A stretch of 35,876 nucleotides of DNA from Myxococcota bacterium (GTDB taxonomy: Bacteria > Myxococcota_A > UBA796 > JAJRTE01): contig JAJRTE010000220.1 in NCBI GenBank assembly GCA_024278455.1, forward strand, positions 1 to 35,876, read 5' to 3'. Shown here piece after piece: positions 8,576 to 16,875 of the stretch. Position numbers and translations under genes: made by a program. The notes below the pieces were generated by a model. It made no database searches. It saw only the letters and a program-made list of their open reading frames with translations, and was not told where the DNA came from. Each line of letters starts with the position of its first letter. Within the stretch, counting starts at the first letter, position 1.

Positions 8576-8615
8576 CACGGGAACACTCGGCGCTTTGCGA
8601 TGGGGTGTTCCCGTG
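8576..8615 (+). terminator. Hairpin 1 after dsrC
   Basis: Perfect 11-base arms CACGGGAACAC (8576-8586) and GTGTTCCCGTG (8605-8615) with an 18-base loop. No T-run follows. Its 3' arm overlaps the 5' arm of hairpin 2. Confidence 0.5.
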
Positions 8616-8648
8616 TCGCCACTTCTGGACGCCAGGAGTGGCACACGG
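8611..8648 (+). promoter_or_regulatory. Hairpin 2 after dsrC, exclusive with hairpin 1
   Basis: CCGTGT-c-GCCACTTCTGG (8611-8628) pairs with CCAGGAGTGGC-ACACGG (8632-8648): 17 pairs, one G-U and one bulged C, three-base loop ACG. Bases 8611-8615 are also needed by hairpin 1, so only one can form at a time. Confidence 0.5.
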
Positions 8649-8844
8649 CCGAAGCCATCGTCCGATGCCACGGACTCTCGATCGCCTGCGTTCCCGAGGG
8701 TCGGCCTGTGGGCGACCCAGCTTGGCGGACTCGAGAAACGCCAATGCTCATGGGCGGTTGTCGGTGTGGTGGGGCCGTCACTGGGGGGCGCGGCACACGA
8801 CACTGGCCCCCGGCCTAGAACGGGGAGCCAGGCCACGACCATCT

Positions 8845-8877
8845 GGGTCGCGGGGCGTTCTTGCCCCCCCACGACCC
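8845..8877 (+). promoter_or_regulatory. Hairpin just upstream of the rsbRD-type gene
   Basis: GGGTCG (8845-8850) pairs with CGACCC (8872-8877) and GGGGC (8852-8856) with GCCCC (8863-8867), loop GTTCTT. The same GGTCG can instead pair with CGACC at 8836-8840. It ends 16 bases before the GGGAG ribosome site, so it could affect translation or transcription entry. Confidence 0.4.
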
Positions 8878-8903
8878 GGCGTCGCACCCGATGGGAGACC
8901 AGG

Positions 8904-9437
8904 TTGGAAGAGCAATTGAAGCGAAGCCGCGACCGTATCGTTCGGAAGTGGACGGACGCCCTGTTGAATACCTACTCGCCCGAGATGGCACGATTCATCA
9001 GGAAGGAGAAGGACTTGTTCGCCAACCCGGTCGGAGCTGCCGTCAGGACGAGCCTCGGGCCCCTGTTCGACGCCCTGGTAGACGACGAATCCCCGGAACG
9101 GATGGTGGCACACCTGGACCAGCTCATTCAGATCCGGTGCGTGCAGGACTTCGCTCCGTCGGAGGCAGTCGGCTTTCTTCTCGAGATAAAGGGGATTGTT
9201 CGGACTCAACTGTCGGAACAGGAGTCTCGATCCGCCGTTCGATTCCTGGAGACCTTCGACCGGCGGGTGGACTTGCTGGTTTTGCGTGCTTTCGACAGGC
9301 TGGCGATGTACCGGGATAGGACCTGGGAAGTGAGGATACGGGAAGTCAAGCGGCGGGTTGCGACGCTCGCGAGGATGTCCAGACTCACCGACCAGGACCT
9401 GGACCCGGGTGTGGCCCCGACACCTGCGACAGAATGA
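8904..9437 (+). CDS. RsbRD N-terminal-domain protein next to dsrM
   Basis: 177-residue all-helical soluble protein. The pattern IVRKWTDALLNTYSPE with F..NPVG.AVR matches the RsbRD_N domain, a sensor domain first known from stressosome RsbR-type proteins. No STAS domain follows. Start is TTG at 8904 with GGGAG six bases upstream; the longer open frame to 8595 crosses the hairpin-rich leader and is unlikely to be coding. Genes of this family are known to me next to dsrMKJOP in sulfate reducers. The C-terminal basic helix (REVKRRVATLARMSR) could bind a partner or membrane. A regulatory or assembly role for the Dsr membrane complex is inference. Confidence 0.82.
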   Translation: MEEQLKRSRDRIVRKWTDALLNTYSPEMARFIRKEKDLFANPVGAAVRTSLGPLFDALVDDESPERMVAHLDQLIQIRCVQDFAPSEAVGFLLEIKGIVRTQLSEQESRSAVRFLETFDRRVDLLVLRAFDRLAMYRDRTWEVRIREVKRRVATLARMSRLTDQDLDPGVAPTPATE

Positions 9438-9465
9438 CCGTACTCGAGCAACGAGGTGGTGAGCG

Positions 9466-10584
9466 ATGAACGCCTTTGTCTCCTTGGCCGCTGTACTGGC
9501 CCTTCTGCTGCTCGCCTGGCTGGGCGTGGCAGGGCTCCAGTTGCATATTCTGTTCGGAATCGTCATTCCCTATTTCGCCGTCGTGGTGTTCCTCGGCGGC
9601 ATCGTCTACCGCGTCATGACGTGGGCGAATGTGCCTGTGCCCTTTCGGATTCCCACGACGTGCGGGCAACAGAAGAGCCTTCCCTGGATAGGGCACAGCA
9701 AGCTCGAGAACCCCTCCTCCTCATGGCAAGTCGCAGGGAGAATGGCGCTCGAGGTCTTGTTTTTCCGATCGTTGTTTCGGAACACGAAGACGGAAGTCCA
9801 TCCGGACGGCCCGAAGGTGGTTTATCACCCCGCCTACTGGCTCTGGATCGGCGCCCTTGCCTTCCACTACGGTTTTCTGACCGTGTTCGTGCGGCATTTC
9901 CGGTTTTTCGTGCCGCCCGCCTGCGGTTACCAGCAAGCGGCCAGTTGGTGCACGGACTCGAGCGTCGTCGATGGCCTATGGTGGGCGCTCGGCACGCTGG
10001 AGAGTGTGGATGCCTTTCTGCAGGTCGGCGCCCCGCCGGTGTTCGTGTCCGGCATCATCCTTCTCGCGGCGGCCACATATCTCCTGCTGCGGCGTTTCGT
10101 CATCCCGCAGGTCCGATACATCTCCCTGGCATCGGATTACTTCCCGCTCTTCCTGATCATCGGGATCGCCGCGACCGGCATCTTGATGCGGCACTTCGTG
10201 AGGACCGATATCGAAGCGATCAAGGCGTTGGGGTATGGGCTAGCGTCGTTTGCACCGCTGACCGGAGGCGAGGCTTGGTCTCAATTCGTGCACCATCGCC
10301 CAGGTGGCGCGTTCGTTCCCGGCCTGCCCGACATTCATTGGTTGTTTTTCGCACACCTGCTGCTCGTATGCACGCTGTTCGTCTACTTCCCGTTCAGCAA
10401 GCTCATGCATCTCGGGGGCGTGTTCCTGAGTCCAACGCGCAACATGGCCAACAGCAATCGGGCGGTGCGGTACGACGTCGGTTGGAGTGCCCGGCACCCT
10501 GTGCCCGCCCATACCTACGAAGAGTACGAGGACGAGTTCCGGGACAAGATGAAAATGGTCGACATACCGGTGGACAAGGAGTAG
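9466..10584 (+). CDS. dsrM: DsrM, membrane cytochrome b-like subunit
   Basis: 372-residue polytopic membrane protein of the NarI-like b-type cytochrome family, which binds two hemes b and exchanges electrons with menaquinone. N-terminal helices (SLAAVLALLLLAWLGVAGLQ and the next, residues about 5-50) are followed by a cytoplasmic loop and further helices with histidines suited to heme ligation (HPAYWLWIGALAFHYGF, LFLIIGIAATGILMRHFV, IHWLFFAHLLLVC). The C-terminal cytoplasmic tail is charged. It is separated from dsrK by three bases. With DsrK it forms the conserved core of the complex. Confidence 0.95.
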   Translation: MNAFVSLAAVLALLLLAWLGVAGLQLHILFGIVIPYFAVVVFLGGIVYRVMTWANVPVPFRIPTTCGQQKSLPWIGHSKLENPSSSWQVAGRMALEVLFFRSLFRNTKTEVHPDGPKVVYHPAYWLWIGALAFHYGFLTVFVRHFRFFVPPACGYQQAASWCTDSSVVDGLWWALGTLESVDAFLQVGAPPVFVSGIILLAAATYLLLRRFVIPQVRYISLASDYFPLFLIIGIAATGILMRHFVRTDIEAIKALGYGLASFAPLTGGEAWSQFVHHRPGGAFVPGLPDIHWLFFAHLLLVCTLFVYFPFSKLMHLGGVFLSPTRNMANSNRAVRYDVGWSARHPVPAHTYEEYEDEFRDKMKMVDIPVDKE

Positions 10585-10587
10585 GCC

Positions 10588-12228
10588 ATGGCGAGACAAG
10601 CGAAATTCGACGAAATCGAATACTATGACCACAAGGCCTTGTCGGCTGTCGATTTCCGCCCGCCCGAGACCGGCTGGATGGACACGCCGGTGGACATGCG
10701 TCCGGGGACATTCATCTACCCGGCGAAGCCTCGTCACCTCGAGTACCTCGGGTTCCCGAATCCTCGAGAGTGGAACCCTCAGGACGACGACTGGAAGCTG
10801 CCCGAAAACTGGAAAGAGATCATCTTCAAGGGGATGCGGGAACGCCTGGATGAGTACCGGTCGTTCCGGGTGTTCATGGACATCTGCGTGCGGTGCGGTG
10901 CCTGTGCCGACAAGTGCCACTTCTTCATCGGGAGCGGGGATCCCAAGAACATGCCGGTGCTCCGCGCGGAGTTGATCCGTTCGGTGTACCGCAACGATTT
11001 CACGACGGCTGGGAAGATCCTGGGCAAGCTGGCCGGCGCCCGGGAAGTGACGATCGATGTCATCAAGGAGTGGTTCTACTACTTCTATCAGTGCACCGAG
11101 TGCCGGCGCTGTTCCGTGTTCTGCCCCTACGGGATCGACACTGCCGAAATCACCATGATGGCTCGAGAACTCCTGAATCTCCTCGGCCTGAATGTCAACT
11201 GGATCATCGAACCGGTGGCCAACTGCTTTCGAACCGGCAACCATCTCGGTATCCAGCCGCACGGATTGAAGGACACGCTCGAGTTCTTCGCCGACGACAT
11301 CGAGGAGGCCACCGGCATAAAGGTGGACATCCCGCTGAACAAGAAGGGTGCCGAAATCCTGTTCGTGACGCCGTCAGGGGACTTTCTGGCCGACCCGGGC
11401 ACGTTTACGTGCATGGGTTACATGATGCTGTTCCACGAACTAGGGCTGGACTACACCTGGAGCACCTACGCTTCGGAAGGTGGCAACTTCGGACTGTTCA
11501 CCAGCCACGAGACCATCAAGCGGCTCAACGCCAAGATCTACGCGGAAGCGAAACGGCTTGGCGTGAAGTGGATCCTGGGCGGAGAGTGCGGCCACATGTG
11601 GCGGGTGGTCAACCAGTACATGGACACGGTGAACGGCCCAGCGGACTTCCTCGAGGTTCCCCGATCGCCGATCACCGGGACCGTGTTCGAGAACGCGCGG
11701 TCCACCAAGATGGTGCACATCACCGAGTTCACAGCGGATCTCATCAAGCACGGGAAGCTCAAGCTGGACAAGAGCCAGAACGACCATATCCGGGTGACAT
11801 TCCACGACTCGTGCAACCCTGCTCGAGCCATGGGCATCCTGGAAGAGCCGCGGTACATCCTCAAGCACGTGTGCAACCATTTCTATGAAATGCCCGAGAA
11901 CACCATCCGGGAGCAGACCTTCTGCTGCGGCGGCGGAGCGGGCCTTGGCACTGACGAGAACATGGAGATGCGGCTGCGCGGTGGGCTCCCCAGGGGAAAT
12001 GCGGTGCAACATGTCCATGAGAGGTTCGGCGTGAATCACCTGGTGGCCATGTGCGCCATCGACCGTGCCACCCTGTCCACGGTCTGCGAATACTGGGCGC
12101 CCGAAGTCAGGGTGGCCGGAATCCACGAACTCCTGGCGAACGCCATGGTCATGAGAGGGCAGAAGAAGCGTACCTTGAACCTGCGTCTGGAGCCCATCAA
12201 CGGAGAGGAGGGCGACGGCGATGAATGA
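10588..12228 (+). CDS. dsrK: DsrK, HdrD-like catalytic iron-sulfur subunit
   Basis: 546 residues. Two [4Fe-4S] ferredoxin sites: Cys100, 103, 106, 110 (CVRCGACADKC) and Cys169, 172, 175, 179 (CTECRRCSVFC). The C-terminal half has the CCG-type cysteines (DSCNPAR, FCCGGGAG, MCAID) that bind the noncubane [4Fe-4S] centre used by heterodisulfide reductase HdrD. It faces the cytoplasm and is thought to reduce the DsrC trisulfide. Its last eight bases overlap the dsrJ start. Confidence 0.97.
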   Translation: MARQAKFDEIEYYDHKALSAVDFRPPETGWMDTPVDMRPGTFIYPAKPRHLEYLGFPNPREWNPQDDDWKLPENWKEIIFKGMRERLDEYRSFRVFMDICVRCGACADKCHFFIGSGDPKNMPVLRAELIRSVYRNDFTTAGKILGKLAGAREVTIDVIKEWFYYFYQCTECRRCSVFCPYGIDTAEITMMARELLNLLGLNVNWIIEPVANCFRTGNHLGIQPHGLKDTLEFFADDIEEATGIKVDIPLNKKGAEILFVTPSGDFLADPGTFTCMGYMMLFHELGLDYTWSTYASEGGNFGLFTSHETIKRLNAKIYAEAKRLGVKWILGGECGHMWRVVNQYMDTVNGPADFLEVPRSPITGTVFENARSTKMVHITEFTADLIKHGKLKLDKSQNDHIRVTFHDSCNPARAMGILEEPRYILKHVCNHFYEMPENTIREQTFCCGGGAGLGTDENMEMRLRGGLPRGNAVQHVHERFGVNHLVAMCAIDRATLSTVCEYWAPEVRVAGIHELLANAMVMRGQKKRTLNLRLEPINGEEGDGDE

Positions 12229-12700
12229 CAAGATCAAGATCGTCATCGGGTTGGTCTCGTTCCTGGTACTGACGAGTTCCCCGTTCTGGCTCAACATTGC
12301 GACCGGGACGGACTGGGCTCGCCCGAACGAGGTAGTCGAGCAGGAGGTAGCCAGGCTCCGCGCCGACCCGGGCCTTCCATGCGCGTTGAAGCAATCGGAC
12401 AAGGAGCGGGCGCAAGGTCGGCCCAACCGGGAAATGATAGACAAGCACATGGCCTTGCTCTTGGAGTGGAGAGACCAGGTCGTTCGCGACGGCGACCGCG
12501 AGGTCCCGGAGTGGTGGCAGGACGCCAAGGGCCAGGGGCGCGTCGTGCGGGGACGGCGTCTCGAGAAGAGCCTTTCCGGCGGTTGCCTGGTCTGTCATAC
12601 GAAGAAGAAGCCGGGGGAAACCGAATACAAGTTCTGTGACGCCTGCCACACATACGTCCAGATAGACCCCTATTGCTGGGATTGTCACGTCGTGCCATAG
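12221..12700 (+). CDS. dsrJ: DsrJ, triheme periplasmic cytochrome c
   Basis: 159 residues. An uncleaved N-terminal anchor (IKIVIGLVSFLVLTSSPFWL, 5-24) leads to a periplasmic domain with three CxxCH heme sites at 122-126, 139-143 and 152-156. Cys54 (GLPCALK) is at the place of the cysteine that ligates the unusual His/Cys heme of DsrJ, and the M..KHM.LL..WRD..VR.G block is conserved. The start lies inside dsrK (8-base overlap) with its ribosome site in the dsrK coding sequence. Confidence 0.95.
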   Translation: MNDKIKIVIGLVSFLVLTSSPFWLNIATGTDWARPNEVVEQEVARLRADPGLPCALKQSDKERAQGRPNREMIDKHMALLLEWRDQVVRDGDREVPEWWQDAKGQGRVVRGRRLEKSLSGGCLVCHTKKKPGETEYKFCDACHTYVQIDPYCWDCHVVP

Positions 12701-12710
12701 GGAGAGAAGA

Positions 12711-13481
12711 ATGGATACGACCAGGAGAGACTTTCTGAAAGCCGCCGGATTCACCGTTGTCAGTGCCGGTTCGGTGGTCTCCGCGTTCGCTGGTGCGTCC
12801 TCGAGCGAAGTCTCCGGTGGCGACGTTGCCCGGTGGGCGATGGTAGTCGATCTGAAAAGGTGCCAGAGAGAGGCCGGGTGTGACAAGTGCTGGCGTGCCT
12901 GTCACACTGCCCACAACGTCCCCGACCTGGACGACCCACGACACGAAATCAAGTGGATCTGGAAGGCGCCGTTCGAGCACATATTTCCCGGTCAGGTCGG
13001 CGAGTACGGGGACCTGCGGCGGAAAGAGCTTCCGGCGGTCGTGATGTGCAACCACTGCGACAATCCTCCCTGCGTGAAGGTCTGCCCGACCCGGGCGACG
13101 TTCAGACGAGACGACGGTGTGGTGGTCATGGACCCGCACCGGTGTATCGGTTGCCGGTACTGTATCGTGGGCTGCCCCTACGGGTCCCGGAGTTTCAACT
13201 TCGTCGACCCTTGGCCGGACAGGAAGCCGCCCAACATGGACTACCCCACCCGGATGCGCGGTGTGGTGGAAAAGTGCACGTTCTGTCCGGAACGTATCGT
13301 CAAGGGAGAGGTTCCCTACTGCGTGGAAGCGTGTGACAAGGCGGGGATCGGAGCGCTCACTTTTGGCGACATTTCCGATCCCGGCTCGAGCGTTCGCAAG
13401 CTCGTGCAGTCGGCGGACCGTGTTGTCCTGCGCAGGAAACCCGAACTGGGCACTCGCCCGCAAGTGTACTACCTGGTGTGA
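12711..13481 (+). CDS. dsrO: DsrO, periplasmic iron-sulfur subunit (Tat)
   Basis: 256 residues. A twin-arginine signal TTRRDFLKAAG (residues 3-13) followed by a hydrophobic stretch shows folded export to the periplasm. Several ferredoxin cysteine groups follow (C..CDKCWRACH, CNHCDNPPCVKVCP, CIGCRYCIVGCP, CTFCPE...C..AC), as in the NrfC/DmsB-like electron-transfer family. It connects DsrJ and DsrP on the outer face. Ribosome site GGGAG; dsrP begins seven bases after its stop. Confidence 0.96.
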   Translation: MDTTRRDFLKAAGFTVVSAGSVVSAFAGASSSEVSGGDVARWAMVVDLKRCQREAGCDKCWRACHTAHNVPDLDDPRHEIKWIWKAPFEHIFPGQVGEYGDLRRKELPAVVMCNHCDNPPCVKVCPTRATFRRDDGVVVMDPHRCIGCRYCIVGCPYGSRSFNFVDPWPDRKPPNMDYPTRMRGVVEKCTFCPERIVKGEVPYCVEACDKAGIGALTFGDISDPGSSVRKLVQSADRVVLRRKPELGTRPQVYYLV

Positions 13482-13488
13482 GGTTACC

Positions 13489-14679
13489 ATGCTGGATAAA
13501 GCCCTCAAAGGCAGCCCTCGTTACTGGAGTTGGCTCGCTTTCCTCTCCGTGTTCATTCTCGTGGGGGTCGGTCTGTTCGTCTTTGTACAGCTTCGAGAGG
13601 GGCTGGGGCGCACGACCGGGCTGCAGCGCGACGTGCCCTGGGGCTTCTACATCGCCCAGTTGACGTTCCTGGTCGGCGTGGCAGCGTCGGCGGTGATGGT
13701 GGTCCTCCCCTACTACCTGCATGACTACAAGGCCTTTGGGCGCCTGTGCGTGCTCGGGGAGTTCCTGGCAATCTCCGCGCTGACGATGTGTCTCCTTTTC
13801 GTGCTGGTGGACCTGGGCCAGCCGATGCGCGGGCTGAACATCTTTCTCCACCCACAACCGAGATCCATGTTGTTCTGGGACTCGGTGGTCATCTTCGGCT
13901 ATTTCTTCATCAACGCCATCGTGGCCTGGATGACGTTCAAATCCGAGCGAGCCGGTGTTGCCCCACCGGCCTGGGTGAAGCCGATCATCTATCTGTCCAT
14001 TCCCTGGGCGGTGAGCATTCACACCGTCACGGCCTGGCTCTACTGCGGCCTCGGAGGACGCCCGTTCTGGCTGACAGCCATCCTCGCACCCCGATTCCTC
14101 GCTTCCGCCTTCGCTTCCGGCCCCTCGTTGCTCATCCTGTTGTGCCTGCTGGTCCGGAAGTACACGAGTTTCGACCCAGGCAAGGAAGCAATCCGGAAGC
14201 TCAGCCACATCGTCACCTACGCCATGCTGCTCAACATCTTCTTCGTCATCATGGAGGTGTTCACCGCAGCATATAGCGGGATCCCGGAACACATGCACCA
14301 TTTCCAGTACCTCTTCTTCGGATTCGAAGGGGTGAACAATCTCGTTCCCTGGATGTGGACTTCGGCACTGCTCGCCATCGTCGCCCTGGTGCTGTTGCTG
14401 GTCCCCAAGTTCCGCAATCAGGAGAGCTTCCTCGTCGTCGCGGCCGTCTGCGTGATCGCCTCCATCTGGATCGATAAGGGCATGGGCATGGTGGTCACCG
14501 GTTTCGTCCCCTCGCCTCTCGGCACGGTGCCCGAGTACACTCCGGCGTTCTCCGAAGTCATGATCACTGTCGGCGTGTACGCCATCGGCGCCATGCTGCT
14601 GACGCTGTTCTACAAGATTGCCACCGAGGTTCGGGCGGAGCGGCACCTGTACCAGCGGCCGGAATCCACCAACGTCTGA
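13489..14679 (+). CDS. dsrP: DsrP, NrfD-like membrane subunit
   Basis: 396-residue polytopic protein of the NrfD/PsrC family, expected to interact with menaquinone and pass electrons to or from DsrO. About ten hydrophobic segments are visible, beginning WSWLAFLSVFILVGVGLFVF (17-36) and ending YAIGAMLLTLFYKI near the C-terminus. The ATG at 13489 follows the dsrO stop closely; the open frame continues upstream only as a shadow of dsrO. It closes the dsrMKJOP set. Confidence 0.95.
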   Translation: MLDKALKGSPRYWSWLAFLSVFILVGVGLFVFVQLREGLGRTTGLQRDVPWGFYIAQLTFLVGVAASAVMVVLPYYLHDYKAFGRLCVLGEFLAISALTMCLLFVLVDLGQPMRGLNIFLHPQPRSMLFWDSVVIFGYFFINAIVAWMTFKSERAGVAPPAWVKPIIYLSIPWAVSIHTVTAWLYCGLGGRPFWLTAILAPRFLASAFASGPSLLILLCLLVRKYTSFDPGKEAIRKLSHIVTYAMLLNIFFVIMEVFTAAYSGIPEHMHHFQYLFFGFEGVNNLVPWMWTSALLAIVALVLLLVPKFRNQESFLVVAAVCVIASIWIDKGMGMVVTGFVPSPLGTVPEYTPAFSEVMITVGVYAIGAMLLTLFYKIATEVRAERHLYQRPESTNV

Positions 14680-14731
14680 CCCTCCCCACGCCCGTCCCCT
14701 GTCTTCCTCATGCACCGGAGTCGACCATTCC

Positions 14732-16558
14732 ATGTACCCTGTCATGCTCGACGTGAAGAACCAACGTTGCCTCGTCATTGGAGGAGGCAGCGTCGCCTCG
14801 AGGAAAGTGCGCGGTCTACTCGCCGAGGGGGCACTGGTCAGGGTCGTGGCACGGGTCGCCGAAGCGCCTGTCCGCCGCCTCGCGGATGAGGGAGCCATCC
14901 AACTCGTGATGCGAGAATACCGTCCCTCCGACCTGGAAGGCGTCGTTCTCGTCTTCGCCGCCACCGATGACCGGGAGGTGAACCGGCGGATATGGAAGGA
15001 CGCGCGCGGGCGCGGGCTCTGGGTGAACGTGGCCGACGCCCCGGAGTACTGCACCTTTCATCTTCCGGCTCGAGTCAAGCGGGGAAGTTTCCAGGTGGCC
15101 ATCGCCTCCGCCGGCGACGCACCATTCCTGGTGCGCCGCTTCCGGGAGTACCTCGAGACACGTATCGGTCCCGAATGGCGGCTGTGGATCGCGGCCGCCA
15201 GGCGTTTCAGGGACGATGTGCGCCAGCAGTCCATCGATTCGCAGGCGAGGGAACGGCTCTTCGACACCTTCTTCCGGGCAACGTTCGACCCCGAAACGCT
15301 CCAGGTGAGGATCCCGCACGACCGGGAACTGGCAGAACTCGCGAGAGAGGGGCATCCTGCACCCCGCCTCGAGGTTTCCGGGGCGAAGGCAGTCCCGCTA
15401 TCGACCGTCCGGGGAGAACGAACGCCTCGCGCCCCTGGACTTGGACCGGCGGATGTGGGATTCGTGTCTCTCGTCGGCGCGGGCCCTGGAGACCCGGACC
15501 TCCTGACACTCAAGGGGAGGCGCCGTCTCGAGGAGGCTGACGCCATCGTCTACGACCGGCTATCAGAGCCTGCGATGCCGGCAGACCTTGAACGAGACGT
15601 GGCCCTCTTTCCGGTGGGGAAGCGCCCCCTGCACCACCCGGTGCCACAGGACGAAATCGGCCGATTGATGGTGAGGCTGGCAAGGGAGGGGAAGCGCGTG
15701 GTCCGCCTGAAGGGAGGGGATCCACTCATCTTTGGAAGGGGTGGCGAGGAGGCGGAAGTGCTCGTCCAGGCAGGGATTCCGTTCGAGATCGTCCCTGCGC
15801 CCACGGCCGGCGTGGCGGCTGCCGCATACGCCGGGATTCCCGTCACCCATCGGAACGAAGCGGTCAGGCTCACCCTGATCACTGCCCATGAATCGCTCAA
15901 GCAAAGCGCTCAGCTCCGGTGGGACCTGATCGCGCGGGACCCCCATGCCACCCTGGTGGGCTACATGGGGGTCGGGAATCTCCCCGGCGTGGTGGACCGC
16001 CTGCTCGTCAACGGGATGCCACCGGACACACCAGCGGCGATGATCGAACGAGGCACGACATCAACCCAGCGGACCATCCGGAGCCGCCTCGAAGATCTCC
16101 CACGCGAAGCCGCCAAGGCCGGCATTCGGCCCCCGGCCCTGTTCGTCATCGGGTCCACGGTAGCCCACGCGCCGCACGTCGACTGGTTCACCGGCCGCCC
16201 CTTGCACGGGGAGCGCCTCTTGGTCGCCGCCCCGCCCCCTCTCCTGCGCGACACGCTCGAGAGGGCCGGCGTCGCGGTCGTTCCCGTGCGACTCCCTGTC
16301 ACGGCAGCGGCTCGAGTCGCCGTGGCGTCTCTGCCCGTGACCGGCGTGCTCCTCACGTCCGCCGAAGACACGGATGCATTCTGCAACCTGCTCGAGCCGG
16401 GCACGCGGGCAACGAGCGTGACCGCTTGGTGCATGACGCCCGAGGCGCATGACCGGGCCCGAGACCAGGAGTGGCGCCGTGTCGTACTGGTCGAAGGTTC
16501 CATGCCCGAACAGGCGAAATCCATGATCGCAGCCATGGTGCGAGCACGAGCCCAGTAG
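14732..16558 (+). CDS. Fused siroheme enzyme: precorrin-2 dehydrogenase / uroporphyrinogen-III methyltransferase / remnant HemD-like domain
   Basis: 608 residues in three parts. Residues 1-220 are a CysG N-terminal / Met8-type dehydrogenase-ferrochelatase with NAD motif GGGSVASRK (17-25) and Asp101 at the catalytic place. Residues 243-485 are an S-adenosylmethionine uroporphyrinogen-III C-methyltransferase (VGAGPGDPDLLTLKG at 248-262, then GRGGEEAEVL). Residues 495-608 resemble part of a uroporphyrinogen-III synthase but are about half the usual length, so probably degenerate. It supplies siroheme to DsrAB. Start ATG 14732 has GGAG 11 bases upstream. It is 52 bases after dsrP and likely co-transcribed. 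Confidence 0.88.
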   Translation: MYPVMLDVKNQRCLVIGGGSVASRKVRGLLAEGALVRVVARVAEAPVRRLADEGAIQLVMREYRPSDLEGVVLVFAATDDREVNRRIWKDARGRGLWVNVADAPEYCTFHLPARVKRGSFQVAIASAGDAPFLVRRFREYLETRIGPEWRLWIAAARRFRDDVRQQSIDSQARERLFDTFFRATFDPETLQVRIPHDRELAELAREGHPAPRLEVSGAKAVPLSTVRGERTPRAPGLGPADVGFVSLVGAGPGDPDLLTLKGRRRLEEADAIVYDRLSEPAMPADLERDVALFPVGKRPLHHPVPQDEIGRLMVRLAREGKRVVRLKGGDPLIFGRGGEEAEVLVQAGIPFEIVPAPTAGVAAAAYAGIPVTHRNEAVRLTLITAHESLKQSAQLRWDLIARDPHATLVGYMGVGNLPGVVDRLLVNGMPPDTPAAMIERGTTSTQRTIRSRLEDLPREAAKAGIRPPALFVIGSTVAHAPHVDWFTGRPLHGERLLVAAPPPLLRDTLERAGVAVVPVRLPVTAAARVAVASLPVTGVLLTSAEDTDAFCNLLEPGTRATSVTAWCMTPEAHDRARDQEWRRVVLVEGSMPEQAKSMIAAMVRARAQ

Positions 16559-16875
16559 CCGTGCCGAGCGGCGAGCCGATCGGGAGGTATCGGGGACTTG
16601 GCTGCTTCCCGTGGCGTCCGGGACACGGGGGGACAGGTTTCGAGCACGGGGCCGATAGACTGGCACGTCTCGTGCACGCCTCCGTCTCAGTGGACCAAGA
16701 CCCAGGGACACCAGGCTCGATGTGTGGAACCTTTCCCAGTCCCCCTGTTCAGGTTGTTTCCTTTCTCCCCACATCGAGCCTGACTCTTTCCTCCCCATTC
16801 CCGCCACGGACTACGATCCTCGAGCGCCGGACCCGCCTGGAGAAGCCACGGAACCCAGCGGTCCGAGCATCCGGA
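16559..16875. other. Convergent spacer after the dsr cluster
   Basis: 317 bases between the end of the siroheme gene and the end of a leftward membrane-protein gene. No gene is seen. It holds the inverted repeat at 16712-16782. Confidence 0.7.
16712..16782. repeat. 13-base perfect inverted repeat, possible bidirectional terminator
   Basis: Arms CAGGCTCGATGTG (16712-16724) and CACATCGAGCCTG (16770-16782) flank a 45-base pyrimidine-rich loop. It stands between two converging genes, which suits a bidirectional terminator, but the loop is long and no T-run follows. Confidence 0.45.

Larger units (their letters stand above)
8528..8903 (+). other. Structured spacer between dsrC and the dsrMKJOP operon
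   Basis: No gene is evident in 376 bases. The segment is packed with inverted repeats: 8576-8615, 8611-8648, 8803-8831 and 8845-8877, of which the first two share bases and so exclude each other. It reads like a terminator or attenuator leader controlling entry into rsbRD-dsrMKJOP. Confidence 0.7.

Noticed and set aside
8595..8903. N-terminal extension of the RsbRD-type gene
   Set aside because: It would translate the hairpin-rich leader; the TTG at 8904 has a good ribosome site and fits the domain start.
13357..15054. Minus-strand open frame of 565 codons
   Set aside because: Antisense to dsrP and the siroheme enzyme; low-complexity His/Gln/Glu-rich shadow.
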